The notes below the pieces were generated by a model. It saw nothing but the letters and a program-made list of their open reading frames with translations. It was not told where the DNA came from and searched no databases. Of a stretch of 6,844 bases of DNA, positions 1-5,731 are shown in pieces. Source of the stretch: DAOUMF01 sp034411955 (GTDB lineage: Bacteria; Chloroflexota; Dehalococcoidia; SM23-28-2; RBG-16-64-32); contig DAOUMF010000097.1 of the NCBI GenBank assembly GCA_034411955.1, positions 1-6,844 on the forward strand, in the 5' to 3' direction. Within the stretch, counting starts at the first letter, position 1; each line of letters starts with the position of its first letter. Made by a program: the position numbers and the translations under genes.

Positions 1-472
1 GCCCCAGAAGGATCCAACCGTCGATGTTCAGGGTCATCCGCTGCGGCCGCCAGAAGAACCGCTGCCAGGCCGCCATCACCACCCCCACGATCACCAGCAC
101 GTTAAAGGCGTCCATCACCGGTCGCCACCCTACCGTGTAGATGTCGCCAAGCGCGCTCTCCAGGCTGATGTCCTCGTTGATACCGTTGAGCAGGAAGTTC
201 AGAGTGCGCACCTGGAGGATGAGGAACCCCCAGAAGATCAGGAGGTGCAGGGTACCCGAGTACCAGTACTTGCGCCGCGCTATCCGGGCGTTGCCCAGCA
301 CGAAGGGGATGAGGCCCAGCGCCCGCCAGATCGGCTCGCTTAACCGGTTGATCCACTGGCCGCGCGCGAGCCAACGGAAGCGTATGCCGACCGAGTAGAT
401 GAAGAACGCTATGAACCCGAAGAAGGTGATCGCGTAGAACACGTTGCCCGGAAACTCGGTCGACGGTGCCAT
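1..472 (-). CDS. Membrane Fe-S oxidoreductase, NarI-like N-terminal part (partial)
   Basis: The frame is open from an ATG at 472 to the window edge, giving 157 residues and no stop. An SD-like GAGGGGTG lies just before the ATG. Hydrophobic segments sit at about residues 11-30, 51-60 with 73-88, and 121-137, separated by Arg-rich loops (RFRWLARGQW, ARRKYW, WQRFFWRPQR). This layout, with HLLIFWGFLIL containing His76 in a membrane segment, resembles the cytochrome b / nitrate reductase gamma-like N-terminal domain of membrane (Fe-S)-binding oxidoreductases related to HdrD, which often pass electrons from ETF or acyl-CoA dehydrogenation to quinone. The cysteine-rich Fe-S domains would lie beyond the left edge, so the assignment rests on the membrane domain alone. 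His76 is a plausible haem ligand by inference. The gene has its own promoter at 520-548. A plain membrane protein of other function remains possible. Confidence 0.65.
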   Translation of the reverse strand, partial: MAPSTEFPGNVFYAITFFGFIAFFIYSVGIRFRWLARGQWINRLSEPIWRALGLIPFVLGNARIARRKYWYSGTLHLLIFWGFLILQVRTLNFLLNGINEDISLESALGDIYTVGWRPVMDAFNVLVIVGVVMAAWQRFFWRPQRMTLNIDGWILLG

Positions 473-519
473 GTCACCCCTCGATTTGCATAGGGCCCGC
501 TTCCTAAACTCGCCACCTC

Positions 520-548
520 ATGATAGCCACGACCCCGTCGATGGTCAA
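520..548 (-). promoter_or_regulatory. Sigma70-type promoter for the 472 minus-strand gene
   Basis: Read on the minus strand, TTGACC (548-543) is followed after exactly 17 nt by TATCAT (525-520). Each hexamer matches 5 of 6 consensus bases. The predicted start is near 513, giving a leader of about 41 nt that ends in the SD GAGGGGTG before the ATG at 472. Confidence 0.7.
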
Positions 549-601
549 ACCGAAGACGCACAGGGCCACAGGCCAAGGCACGACCCGAACCGACCACCGC
601 C

Positions 602-631
602 GTGACCCTGACCGCCGCTCCGGGCTATAAT
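602..631 (+). promoter_or_regulatory. Promoter-like element for the Eis-like gene, near-leaderless
   Basis: A perfect TATAAT at 626-631 is preceded after 18 nt by GTGACC (602-607), which matches TTGACA at 4 of 6 positions. Only 9 nt separate TATAAT from the ATG at 641, so transcription would start at about G638, or at the ATG itself. The transcript would have 0-3 leader bases and no SD. This argues against the GTG at 602 as the start codon, since it lies inside the -35 region. Confidence 0.6.
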
Positions 632-640
632 CGACCCGCC

Positions 641-1867
641 ATGGCAATCGACATTCGGACCGTCAGCGAGAACGACCTCGACCGCGCCCACTTCATCCTC
701 GCCTACTCCTTTACCGACGACCGCTCCCGCGAGGCACGCGAGCGGCTGAAGCACGTGGAGGCGATGGGCCCCAGCATCGCCCTGTATGAGGACGGCGAGA
801 TGGCCGCCTGCCTGCGCATCCTCCCCCTTCGGATGTTCATCCACGGCGCCTCCATCCCCCTCGGCGGCATATCCGGCGTCGCCTGCCTCCCGGAGCACCG
901 TCGCAAAGGCTACGTCGGCCGGCTGATGCAGCACGCCCTCGCCCTCATGCGGGAGCAGGGCCAACCGCTGTCATCCCTGTGGACCCCGCACCCGACCCTC
1001 TACCGCCGCTACGGCTGGATGATCGCCTCCAGCGCCCTCCGCTACTCGTTCCACCCTAAAGACATCGCTCCCGCGAACGCGGCCCAACCCGAAGGCTCCG
1101 CCTACCGCGTCACCGAGGAGGGGTGGCCCGCCGTCGCCGATGTGTACGGGCGGTTCGCCGCGCCTCGCAATGGCTACCTGGACCGCGATGAGCGCTGGTG
1201 GAAGGAGGCGTTCTTCCGGCGCCTGCACGACGAGAAGCGCCGCCCGAACGATGTCGCCGTGTGGGCGGACGGGAAGGGCCAGCCCCGCGGCTACCTGGCG
1301 TACTTCAGCTCCCGCGAGCGGCACCTAGACGGCCCACCCACCGACAGGCTGGCCATCCAGGAGTTCGCCGCCTTGGACAGCACCGCCTATCTGGGGCTCC
1401 TCCGCTATCTCCTCACCCACGACCTGGCGGAGGAGATCACCTGGTTCGGGCCCATCGACGAGCCGTTCACGGTCGCCATCACCGAGCCCGGGCGGGTCAA
1501 GCGGGAGCACTACTACGGCTTCATGCTGCGCATCGTCGACCTGGAGAAGGCCGTCGCCGCGCGGCCGCCCGCCGCAGAGGCCCCCGAAGGCTCCTTCACC
1601 GTCTACATAGCCGATCTCTCCGCACCCTGGAACGGGGGGCTCTGGCGCATCGAGGGTTCCGGCGGACGGCTGGCAGCCACCAGGGCCGACGGCACTCCCG
1701 ACCTGTCCACTGACGCTGCCGCCTTCGCCGCCATGTACAACGGCTTCCTCCGGCCAAGCGAGGCCGCCCGCTCCGGCCTGGCCGAGGTCAGCAACCCCGA
1801 GGCCGCCGCCCTGGCCGACCGCATGCTGGCGGCGGACTATCCGCCGTATTCATCTGAGTTCTTCTAG
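641..1867 (+). CDS. Eis-like GNAT N-acetyltransferase
   Basis: This 408-residue protein matches the Eis family in length (about 400 residues) and order: an N-terminal GNAT domain (about 1-140), a second GNAT-like domain (about 150-300) and an SCP2-like C-terminal domain (about 315-408). The acetyl-CoA pyrophosphate loop is visible as GVACLPEHRRKG at 79-90. Eis enzymes use a tyrosine (Tyr126 in M. tuberculosis) as general acid and the carboxylate of a C-terminal Phe as base. Here Tyr121 in LYRRYGW and the terminal Phe408 (SSEFF) occupy the matching places, so the enzyme looks intact. Eis proteins acetylate amines on aminoglycosides, peptides or proteins; the substrate here is unknown. The ATG at 641 is preferred over a GTG 13 codons upstream (602) because that GTG lies in the promoter and residues from MAIDIRTVSEND fit a GNAT beta1 start. 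There is no SD; translation is probably leaderless. Confidence 0.85.
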   Translation: MAIDIRTVSENDLDRAHFILAYSFTDDRSREARERLKHVEAMGPSIALYEDGEMAACLRILPLRMFIHGASIPLGGISGVACLPEHRRKGYVGRLMQHALALMREQGQPLSSLWTPHPTLYRRYGWMIASSALRYSFHPKDIAPANAAQPEGSAYRVTEEGWPAVADVYGRFAAPRNGYLDRDERWWKEAFFRRLHDEKRRPNDVAVWADGKGQPRGYLAYFSSRERHLDGPPTDRLAIQEFAALDSTAYLGLLRYLLTHDLAEEITWFGPIDEPFTVAITEPGRVKREHYYGFMLRIVDLEKAVAARPPAAEAPEGSFTVYIADLSAPWNGGLWRIEGSGGRLAATRADGTPDLSTDAAAFAAMYNGFLRPSEAARSGLAEVSNPEAAALADRMLAADYPPYSSEFF

Positions 1868-1868
1868 G

Positions 1869-1901
1869 CGAAGTGCGGCCGGCCCACGCGTTTGCGCTTC
1901 G
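1869..1901 (+). terminator. Weak stem-loop after the Eis-like gene
   Basis: CGAAGTGCG (1869-1877) can pair with TGCGCTTCG (1893-1901) over 9 bp with two G-U pairs and a 15-nt loop. It starts one base after the stop codon. No T tract follows, so it would be a poor intrinsic terminator. Its right arm also overlaps the proposed -35 of the next gene, so its role is uncertain. Confidence 0.25.
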
Positions 1902-1920
1902 TCGGCTCCTGCGCTAGTCT
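1892..1920 (+). promoter_or_regulatory. Promoter-like element for the 1930 gene, near-leaderless
   Basis: TTGCGC (1892-1897) and TAGTCT (1915-1920) are 17 nt apart. The -10 ends 9 nt before the ATG at 1930, the same spacing seen upstream of 641 and 3062. The -35 matches only its TTG. AGGG at 1924-1927 is very close to the ATG and would be a poor SD. Confidence 0.4.
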
Positions 1921-1929
1921 GACAGGGCG

Positions 1930-2238
1930 ATGGCCTCCCCACGAGAGAAGCTGCAAGGCCGCATAGAGATGCTGGCTCGGCTCCGCGGCCGCGGCCCCGT
2001 CTCCGACGACTACGGCCAGTGGGTGGACGGGACGCACCGCGTCCTAGTCACCGTTTTCGGGGAGGAGTCACCCCAGGTAGGCGGCTTCCTGGGAGTGGTA
2101 GGCGAGGGGGCGGAAGCCCGCGGCTGGGGCCTGCCCCTGGCGCCGGGTAACCCCTGGGGCATGCAGGCCCGTCTGGATCGGGCGCAGGACTACCTGCGCG
2201 GGGTGCTCGCCTCTGTGGGAGACAAGCCCGAAGCCTAG
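1930..2238 (+). CDS. Small soluble protein of unknown function (102 aa)
   Basis: I do not recognise a named family. The protein has no membrane segment, signal peptide or cysteine. The N-terminal part (1-58) looks helical and contains W31 and the block VFGEESPQVGGFLGVVG. A Gly/Pro-rich turn (65-76) follows, and then an amphipathic C-terminal helix (RLDRAQDYLRGVLASV, about 81-96). The pattern of an aromatic residue, then (V/I)FGE-x-S, then a terminal helix reminds me of small conserved proteins in environmental genomes, but that is only an impression. The codon choice and GC-rich third positions match the neighbours, supporting a real gene. It starts 62 nt after the Eis-like gene and has its own promoter-like element. 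Its TAG stop overlaps the stop of the convergent kinase gene. Confidence 0.6.
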   Translation: MASPREKLQGRIEMLARLRGRGPVSDDYGQWVDGTHRVLVTVFGEESPQVGGFLGVVGEGAEARGWGLPLAPGNPWGMQARLDRAQDYLRGVLASVGDKPEA

Positions 2239-2930
2239 GCGGATCCCGCCCTGATCCGCGCCGCCGCCGCCACCAGTTCCGCCCCCGCCTCATAGCTCAG
2301 CCGCGAGGTCTCCAGCACGATGTCGTACAGGGCCGGGTCGTTCACGTCCACCTTCCAGAACTTACGGTAGAAGTCGGGACGGGCCCGATCGCTGTCCTTC
2401 ACCCGTCGCTCCGCTTCCTCTAGCGATATCCCTTCACGCTTGGCGAGGCGCTCGATGCGCAGCTCCACGGGCGCGAGGGTCAGGACGTGCAGGGCCCCCG
2501 GCAGATCGCGCAGGATCATGTGGCTTCCGCGCCCCAGCACCACGACGTCCCCCCGCTCGCCCAGATCGCAGATGATCGCCGTCATCGTCTTCATGTACAG
2601 GGAGTCGCTAACCTGCGGCTCTTCCCGCTCCAGGGCCATCTCTGCGTAGCTACGGCCCAGCAGGACCTCCAGTCCGCTCGCGCCAGTCAAGGGGTCGCCT
2701 GCGGCGGCGGACCGCTCCAGGAAGCCGCGCAGGATGTTGGCCAGGCGCTCGCCCAGGCTGGAGCATCGCTCGTCGCGGTCGGCCACGACATCGACGGGGA
2801 CACCGAGGCGCCTGGCGGCGTCCACCAGCAGTTGCTGGTCGATGTAGTCGGTCCCCAGCAGGGACGCCGCTGCCCGCCCGATCTCCCGGGCACCGCTAGC
2901 GATCGTCCCGGACATAGTCACTACCGGCAT
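2235..2930 (-). CDS. Cytidylate kinase-like family protein
   Basis: This 231-residue protein matches the cytidylate kinase-like family (Pfam PF13189 type). Residues 4-18 give the beta1 strand and a divergent P-loop, VTMSGTIASGAREIG. SGAREIG replaces the GKST of classical NMP kinases, as is usual in this family (GSGGREI). DYIDQQLL (28-35) matches the family's YYDKEIL-type block. GRGSHMILRD (133-142) is the conserved core loop. The Arg-rich stretch at 158-192 (RIERLAKREG, RVKDSDRARPDFYRKFW) is the lid region, and YDIVLETSRLS (202-212) is the last core strand. Nucleoside monophosphate kinase activity is presumed from the fold; the true substrate is unknown for this family. The ATG at 2930 has a strong SD (GGAGGAGGAG) and a clear promoter at 2993-3020, leaving a leader of about 56 nt. 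Confidence 0.88.
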   Translation of the reverse strand: MPVVTMSGTIASGAREIGRAAASLLGTDYIDQQLLVDAARRLGVPVDVVADRDERCSSLGERLANILRGFLERSAAAGDPLTGASGLEVLLGRSYAEMALEREEPQVSDSLYMKTMTAIICDLGERGDVVVLGRGSHMILRDLPGALHVLTLAPVELRIERLAKREGISLEEAERRVKDSDRARPDFYRKFWKVDVNDPALYDIVLETSRLSYEAGAELVAAAARIRAGSA

Positions 2931-2992
2931 GCTTGCTCCTCCTCCACCCTCTCAACTGCCCTCCCTACCCACACACCATCAAGCGCGCCACC

Positions 2993-3020
2993 AGTATAAG
3001 GCGCGTTGACGCCCTGTCAA
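2993..3020 (-). promoter_or_regulatory. Sigma70-type promoter for the cytidylate kinase-like gene
   Basis: On the minus strand, a perfect TTGACA (3020-3015) is followed after 16 nt by TATACT (2998-2993), which matches consensus at 5 of 6 positions. The predicted start is near 2986. The spacer is one base short of optimum and contains GGCGTCAACGCGCC, which is nearly self-complementary (GGCGT/ACGCGCC) and could be an operator. Confidence 0.7.
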
Positions 3021-3046
3021 GAGGATGGGCAGGCGCCCCTTTCGGT

Positions 3047-3052
3047 TACAAT
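3047..3052 (+). promoter_or_regulatory. -10-like element 9 nt before the acyltransferase ATG
   Basis: TACAAT (5 of 6 consensus) ends 9 nt before the ATG at 3062, as TATAAT does at 626-631. The predicted start is G3059, giving the leader GCC before ATG. I find no -35 hexamer at 16-19 nt and no TG extension, so this call rests on the hexamer and its spacing. It lies back to back with the kinase promoter. Confidence 0.4.
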
Positions 3053-3061
3053 TGGGCTGCC

Positions 3062-3871
3062 ATGAGGAAGAATGCGGCGCAGGAGGAAGCCTACCGCCTG
3101 CCCCGCTCCTACATCCTCCGCTTCATCCTGTCTATGCTCCTGGGAAGGAAGGGCGACCTAGGGCGCGACGCCAAGGGCACGCTGATGACGGCAAGGCCCA
3201 GACCCAAGGTCATCGGCGACGAGCACATCCCTCCGGAGGGGCCGTTCGTGTTCGTGGCCAACCACTACGAACGGCCGGGGCTGAAGGTCTGGTGGGGCGG
3301 CATGCTGGCCGCCACCGCCATCTACGAGCGGCGGCAGAGCCAGGGCACGTTGCGCTGGCTGATGACCAGCGAGTGGTACAACTTCCGCCTGGCCGGGCTC
3401 GTTCCGGTGCCCACCTGGCTGCTGCGCTGGCTGTTCCGCCGCATCGCCAACGTCTACGGCTTGGTGATCGTCCCCCGCTCTCCGGAGCGGCGCGTGGGCC
3501 GGGCTGCGGCCATGCGCGCCATCCTGGAGGTCGTGGAGAAGCAGGGCGAACCGATAGGCATGTACCCCGAGGGCGTCGGGCGCGAGGTCCTGATCGAAGC
3601 GATGCCCGGCACCGGCCTGTTTCTCACCTCGCTCAACAGGCGGGGCATCCCTACCCTCCCCTGCGGCATCTATGAGGAGGAGGGCGTCCTCACCGCCCGC
3701 TTCGGCCCGCCGTTCTTCGTCGATCTGCCCGAGACCGCCGCTAAAGGGGAGCGCGACCGCCTGGCGCGCGAGCAGGTGATGGCGGGCATCGGCTGTCTGC
3801 TGCCCCAGCCCATGTGGGGCCCCTACACCCTGGCCGTCGAGGAACTGCTGGCCCGCGGGCCGGTGGCCTAG
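3062..3871 (+). CDS. PlsC-like lysophospholipid acyltransferase family protein
   Basis: The 269-residue protein shows the ordered blocks of glycerolipid acyltransferases (LPLAT/PlsC superfamily): VFVANHYERPG (63-73, block I), a middle region with RWLFRRIANVYGLVIVPR (122-139, block II), MYPEGVGRE (167-175, block III) and GIPTLPCGIY (195-204, block IV), followed by RFGPPFFVDLPE (213-224). These enzymes transfer acyl groups to the sn-2 position of lysophosphatidate at the membrane. Block I normally reads NH-X4-D, with His and Asp as a catalytic dyad; here position 73 is Gly, so the dyad Asp is absent or shifted. No clear transmembrane helix is present; residues 16-27 form an amphipathic patch that could bind membrane. 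The ATG at 3062 is chosen over a start at 2933 because the intervening DNA carries both divergent promoters. No SD is seen. Lipid A-type acylation or another acceptor is possible. Confidence 0.75.
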   Translation: MRKNAAQEEAYRLPRSYILRFILSMLLGRKGDLGRDAKGTLMTARPRPKVIGDEHIPPEGPFVFVANHYERPGLKVWWGGMLAATAIYERRQSQGTLRWLMTSEWYNFRLAGLVPVPTWLLRWLFRRIANVYGLVIVPRSPERRVGRAAAMRAILEVVEKQGEPIGMYPEGVGREVLIEAMPGTGLFLTSLNRRGIPTLPCGIYEEEGVLTARFGPPFFVDLPETAAKGERDRLAREQVMAGIGCLLPQPMWGPYTLAVEELLARGPVA

Positions 3872-3916
3872 GGCCCTGTCCATTTAGTCGCGTACGATGC
3901 GGCTGGTCCGAAAGGC

Positions 3917-3944
3917 CGAAGGCCGGGCTTAAGCCTGGCCTTCG
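3917..3944. terminator. Bidirectional hairpin between convergent genes
   Basis: CGAAGGCCGGGCTT (3917-3930) pairs with AAGCCTGGCCTTCG (3931-3944), a near-perfect inverted repeat with one G-T mismatch, centred on CTTAAG. It sits in the 107-nt gap between the acyltransferase stop (3871) and the membrane-protein stop (3979). There is no strong T run on either side (TTAAAT on the right), so termination strength is uncertain, but position and symmetry fit a shared terminator. Confidence 0.6.
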
Positions 3945-3978
3945 CCGTTAAATACACAGGCTCCTAGTCAGCCTCCTC

Positions 3979-4944
3979 CTAAGGCTCTGGGGTGGCCGTC
4001 CCCTCTGCCTGCGGAGTGGCCGTCCCTTCTGCCTGCGGAGTGGCCGTCCCCTCCGCCTGCGGAGTGGCCGTCCCTTCTGCCTGCGGGCTCGCCTCGGCCT
4101 TCTCCTCTGGCCCGAACACGATGCGTACCTGGTCGCCGTTCTGGGGGATGTAGTCGCTCCAGTCGTCCAACTTCTTCTCAACGCCGGTGGGATCGTTGGC
4201 GGGTATGACGAACACCTGGAGCACGGCCTCAGAGCCGTCGTCGCACGTGTCGCCGTTCTTGTACTCCTCGCGGCTGCCGGGCATGCGCATCTCCGTCTGG
4301 GTCAGCTTGCCGCCCCCGTACTCAAACCACTTGACCAGGCGGGCACCCCTGCCTTCCTCGGAGGCGATGCGGGGGCGGAGATGAATGACGCCGTCGCGGT
4401 TGGTGGTAATTCCGCCCCCCCAGCCGTCGAAGGGGGGTTGGCGCTGGCCGCAGATATCGACGGAGTAAGTGGCCTGCCAGTAGTCATTGATGTGGGGTGG
4501 GTCGCCCGCGCCCCACGGCTCGATGAACAGAATGGCCAGGATACCGAAGACGATGGCGATGATGAACGCCACCGGCATCCAGGGCGGGAAGTGCAAGCCC
4601 CGCATACGGCGCCACGTTCGCCCCAGGGTTTGCCTGGGCGTTGGTTGTTCACGATAGGTTCGGATCCGGCCCCTGCGCCAGAAACTGAGGGGCGAGACGT
4701 CCGCAGGGGTAGCTGGGGGCGGCCGCTCGTCGCGGCCCTCGCCTCGACGGCCGCGGCCCTTCTCCTCCTCCCGGCCGCCGCGACGCCCAAAGCGAAACCG
4801 CAGCCGCGAGGGCAGTACGCCAGGCGCCTCGCTCTCCTCCGTTACTTCGGGCTGCCTCTCCTTCGGCCCGCCTTCGGCAGGCCCGCTTGAGGGTTGTCCG
4901 CGGCCACGACGACGGCCCCGTCTCCTCCTCCGCTCTTCTGCCAA
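3979..4944 (-). CDS. Single-pass membrane protein with Arg-rich cytoplasmic tail and PQAEGTA repeats
   Basis: I do not recognise a named gene. The 321 residues divide into an Arg/Glu/Gly/Pro-rich N-terminal tail (1-119, many Arg clusters), one membrane helix (123-142, VAFIIAIVFGILAILFI), an exported domain (about 145-278) and a C-terminal repeat tail (286-318). The Arg-rich N-terminus predicts N-in, C-out topology. The exported domain has GGITTNRDGVIHLRP (177-191) and a GDTCDDG loop (231-237), with Cys165 and Cys234 as a possible disulfide. The DGVIH-L/I-P signature resembles exported domains with a GIHTHGDGVIHIHP-type motif that I recall from Actinobacteria and Chloroflexota, function unknown. 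The start is TTG at 4944, with GGGGGA 5 nt upstream. That TTG directly follows the amber stop of the restored rpiB-like frame, so the two genes are probably cotranscribed and translationally coupled. Its long Arg-rich tail could bind nucleic acid or phospholipid; this is inference. Confidence 0.7.
   Translation of the reverse strand: MAEERRRRRGRRRGRGQPSSGPAEGGPKERQPEVTEESEAPGVLPSRLRFRFGRRGGREEEKGRGRRGEGRDERPPPATPADVSPLSFWRRGRIRTYREQPTPRQTLGRTWRRMRGLHFPPWMPVAFIIAIVFGILAILFIEPWGAGDPPHINDYWQATYSVDICGQRQPPFDGWGGGITTNRDGVIHLRPRIASEEGRGARLVKWFEYGGGKLTQTEMRMPGSREEYKNGDTCDDGSEAVLQVFVIPANDPTGVEKKLDDWSDYIPQNGDQVRIVFGPEEKAEASPQAEGTATPQAEGTATPQAEGTATPQAEGTATPEP
3992..4087 (-). repeat. Four tandem 24-bp coding repeats (octapeptide TPQAEGTA)
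   Basis: Four in-register 24-bp units (3992-4015, 4016-4039, 4040-4063, 4064-4087) encode the C-terminal PQAEGTA-T repeats of the membrane protein. The internal differences between units are third-codon changes (GCA/GCG, GAA/GAG), so the peptide is kept. The farthest unit differs at its edge, where the Thr is replaced by Ser. The Pro/Ala/Thr-rich tail looks like a flexible exported linker or O-glycosylation-prone stalk (inference). Confidence 0.9.
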
Positions 4945-5432
4945 CTAAATCCCCCTTTTGTCTCCCTTTACCGGCGCGCTGACCTCTCGCGCCCGGTAGT
5001 GTCTGTCCAGTTCCTTAAGCCTCTCCACGTTTTCCGCCTCGCTGAGGTCGGGCGAGGCGGAAAACCAGACCTGCAGGATCTCCCCGGCCACAGCTTCAGT
5101 AGTGCTGCGCAGGCCGCCCTGGGCGGCAGGTTAGCGTCGTTCCAGGCGCGAGCGCCGCGGGCCGTCTCGGCGTCGCCGCAGAGGGCTGCTCGCACCCCGG
5201 GCACCTTCTTAGCGGCTATCGAGACGCCGGTGCCGGTCCAGCAGCAGAGCACGTCCTCGTCCACCTCAGCGGAGGACACGCGCTCCGCCACCGCCCGGGC
5301 CACGTCCGTCCACTGCAACGGCAGGCCCGCCCGTGGCCCCAGCAGTTCCACCTGGTGACCCCGGCTCCTCAGCTCCTGCTCCAGGAAATCGGTCAGGTGT
5401 GTCCGTTCGTCGCTACCGAAGACGATACGCAA
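4945..5432 (-). pseudogene. RpiB/LacAB-family sugar-phosphate isomerase, frame interrupted once
   Basis: From TTG 5432 the product starts MRIVFGSDERTHL and keeps the family core: Asp8 in GSD, CWTGTGVSIAAKKVPG (64-79) with the catalytic-type Cys64, RAALCGDAETARGARAW (81-97) and NDAN (98-101). This resembles the RpiB subgroup with CWTGTGVS rather than CGTGIGMS; Glu9 replaces the His of E. coli GSDH. RpiB interconverts ribose-5-P and ribulose-5-P; related members isomerise other sugars. After NDAN the family continues about VLALSLR, but the frame here reads LPPRAACAA and ends at a TAA (4968-4970). Shifting frame after 5113 restores LRSTTEAVAGEILQVWFSAS and DLSEAENVERLKELDRHYR, ending at TAG 4945-4947. 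The 17 nt between AAC (5130) and CTG (5112) is one short of six codons and holds a perfect palindrome. The TTG start is preferred because the upstream frame (to 5552) crosses the promoter. It may be a true pseudogene or a sequence error. Confidence 0.8.
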
Positions 5433-5475
5433 AGTGTACTTCGATCCGAAAGAATGACCCGAAAATTCTATTGCA

Positions 5476-5505
5476 ATTATAGGGGCGCAGCCTGACTCTT
5501 GCCAA
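5476..5505 (-). promoter_or_regulatory. Sigma70-type promoter for the rpiB-like / membrane-protein unit
   Basis: On the minus strand, TTGGCA (5505-5500, 5 of 6) is followed after 18 nt by a perfect TATAAT (5481-5476). The predicted start is near 5469, giving a leader of about 37 nt to the TTG at 5432. A short AT-rich run (TATAATTGCAATAG) in this GC-rich DNA supports it. It fixes the gene start downstream of any upstream ATG. Confidence 0.7.
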
Positions 5506-5662
5506 ACTTCCGACCCTTCCCCAGGCGGTGCCGAGGGGCGGCCCTGCCCCACGATTCCATTATGACAGACTGCCGCCGCGCCCGTTCCGCGCGCCCTTCA
5601 CTGCCCTGCCGGCACCGGCTTGAATCGTGTGTGCGAATTCAGAGTTTCGGTCTGGCTCACCG

Positions 5663-5691
5663 TTGACATCCCCCATGCCGCGCAGTCTAAT
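5663..5691 (+). promoter_or_regulatory. Sigma70-type promoter for the phasin-like gene
   Basis: A perfect TTGACA (5663-5668) is followed after exactly 17 nt by TCTAAT (5686-5691). The predicted start is near 5698, with a 34-nt leader that contains the SD AAGGAG (5719-5724), 7 nt before the ATG at 5732. This is among the clearest promoters in the window. Confidence 0.75.
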
Positions 5692-5731
5692 GTATGGTGG
5701 CCGCAATAACAGCACCCCAAGGAGTGAGAAT

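Noticed and set aside
602..640. GTG start at 602 extending the Eis-like protein by 13 residues
   Set aside because: The extension crosses TATAAT and a -35-like box, and the GNAT fold begins right after the ATG at 641.
3006..3011. TTGACG as a -35 for the acyltransferase gene
   Set aside because: It lies 35 nt before TACAAT, far outside the usual 15-19 nt, and is inside the spacer of the divergent kinase promoter.
2933..3061. Start at 2933 extending the acyltransferase by 43 residues
   Set aside because: This stretch contains the kinase promoter and leader on the opposite strand and the -10-like box at 3047-3052. The extra peptide resembles no domain.
3158..3883. 241-codon minus-strand frame antisense to the acyltransferase
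   Set aside because: It lies fully opposite a protein with recognised motifs, has low-complexity His/Gly/Gln-rich composition and no SD or promoter. Long antisense frames are common in GC-rich DNA.
3992..4087. Tandem repeats as a CRISPR array
   Set aside because: The 24-bp units are contiguous with no spacers, stay in frame and encode a peptide repeat.
4381..4890. 169-codon plus-strand frame opposite the membrane protein
   Set aside because: It is antisense to a better supported gene with a membrane helix and synonymous repeat variation, and shows no start signals.
5433..5552. Upstream start at 5552 for the rpiB-like gene
   Set aside because: These 40 codons read through the TTGGCA/TATAAT promoter, and RpiB proteins begin directly at the beta1 strand (RIVFGSD).
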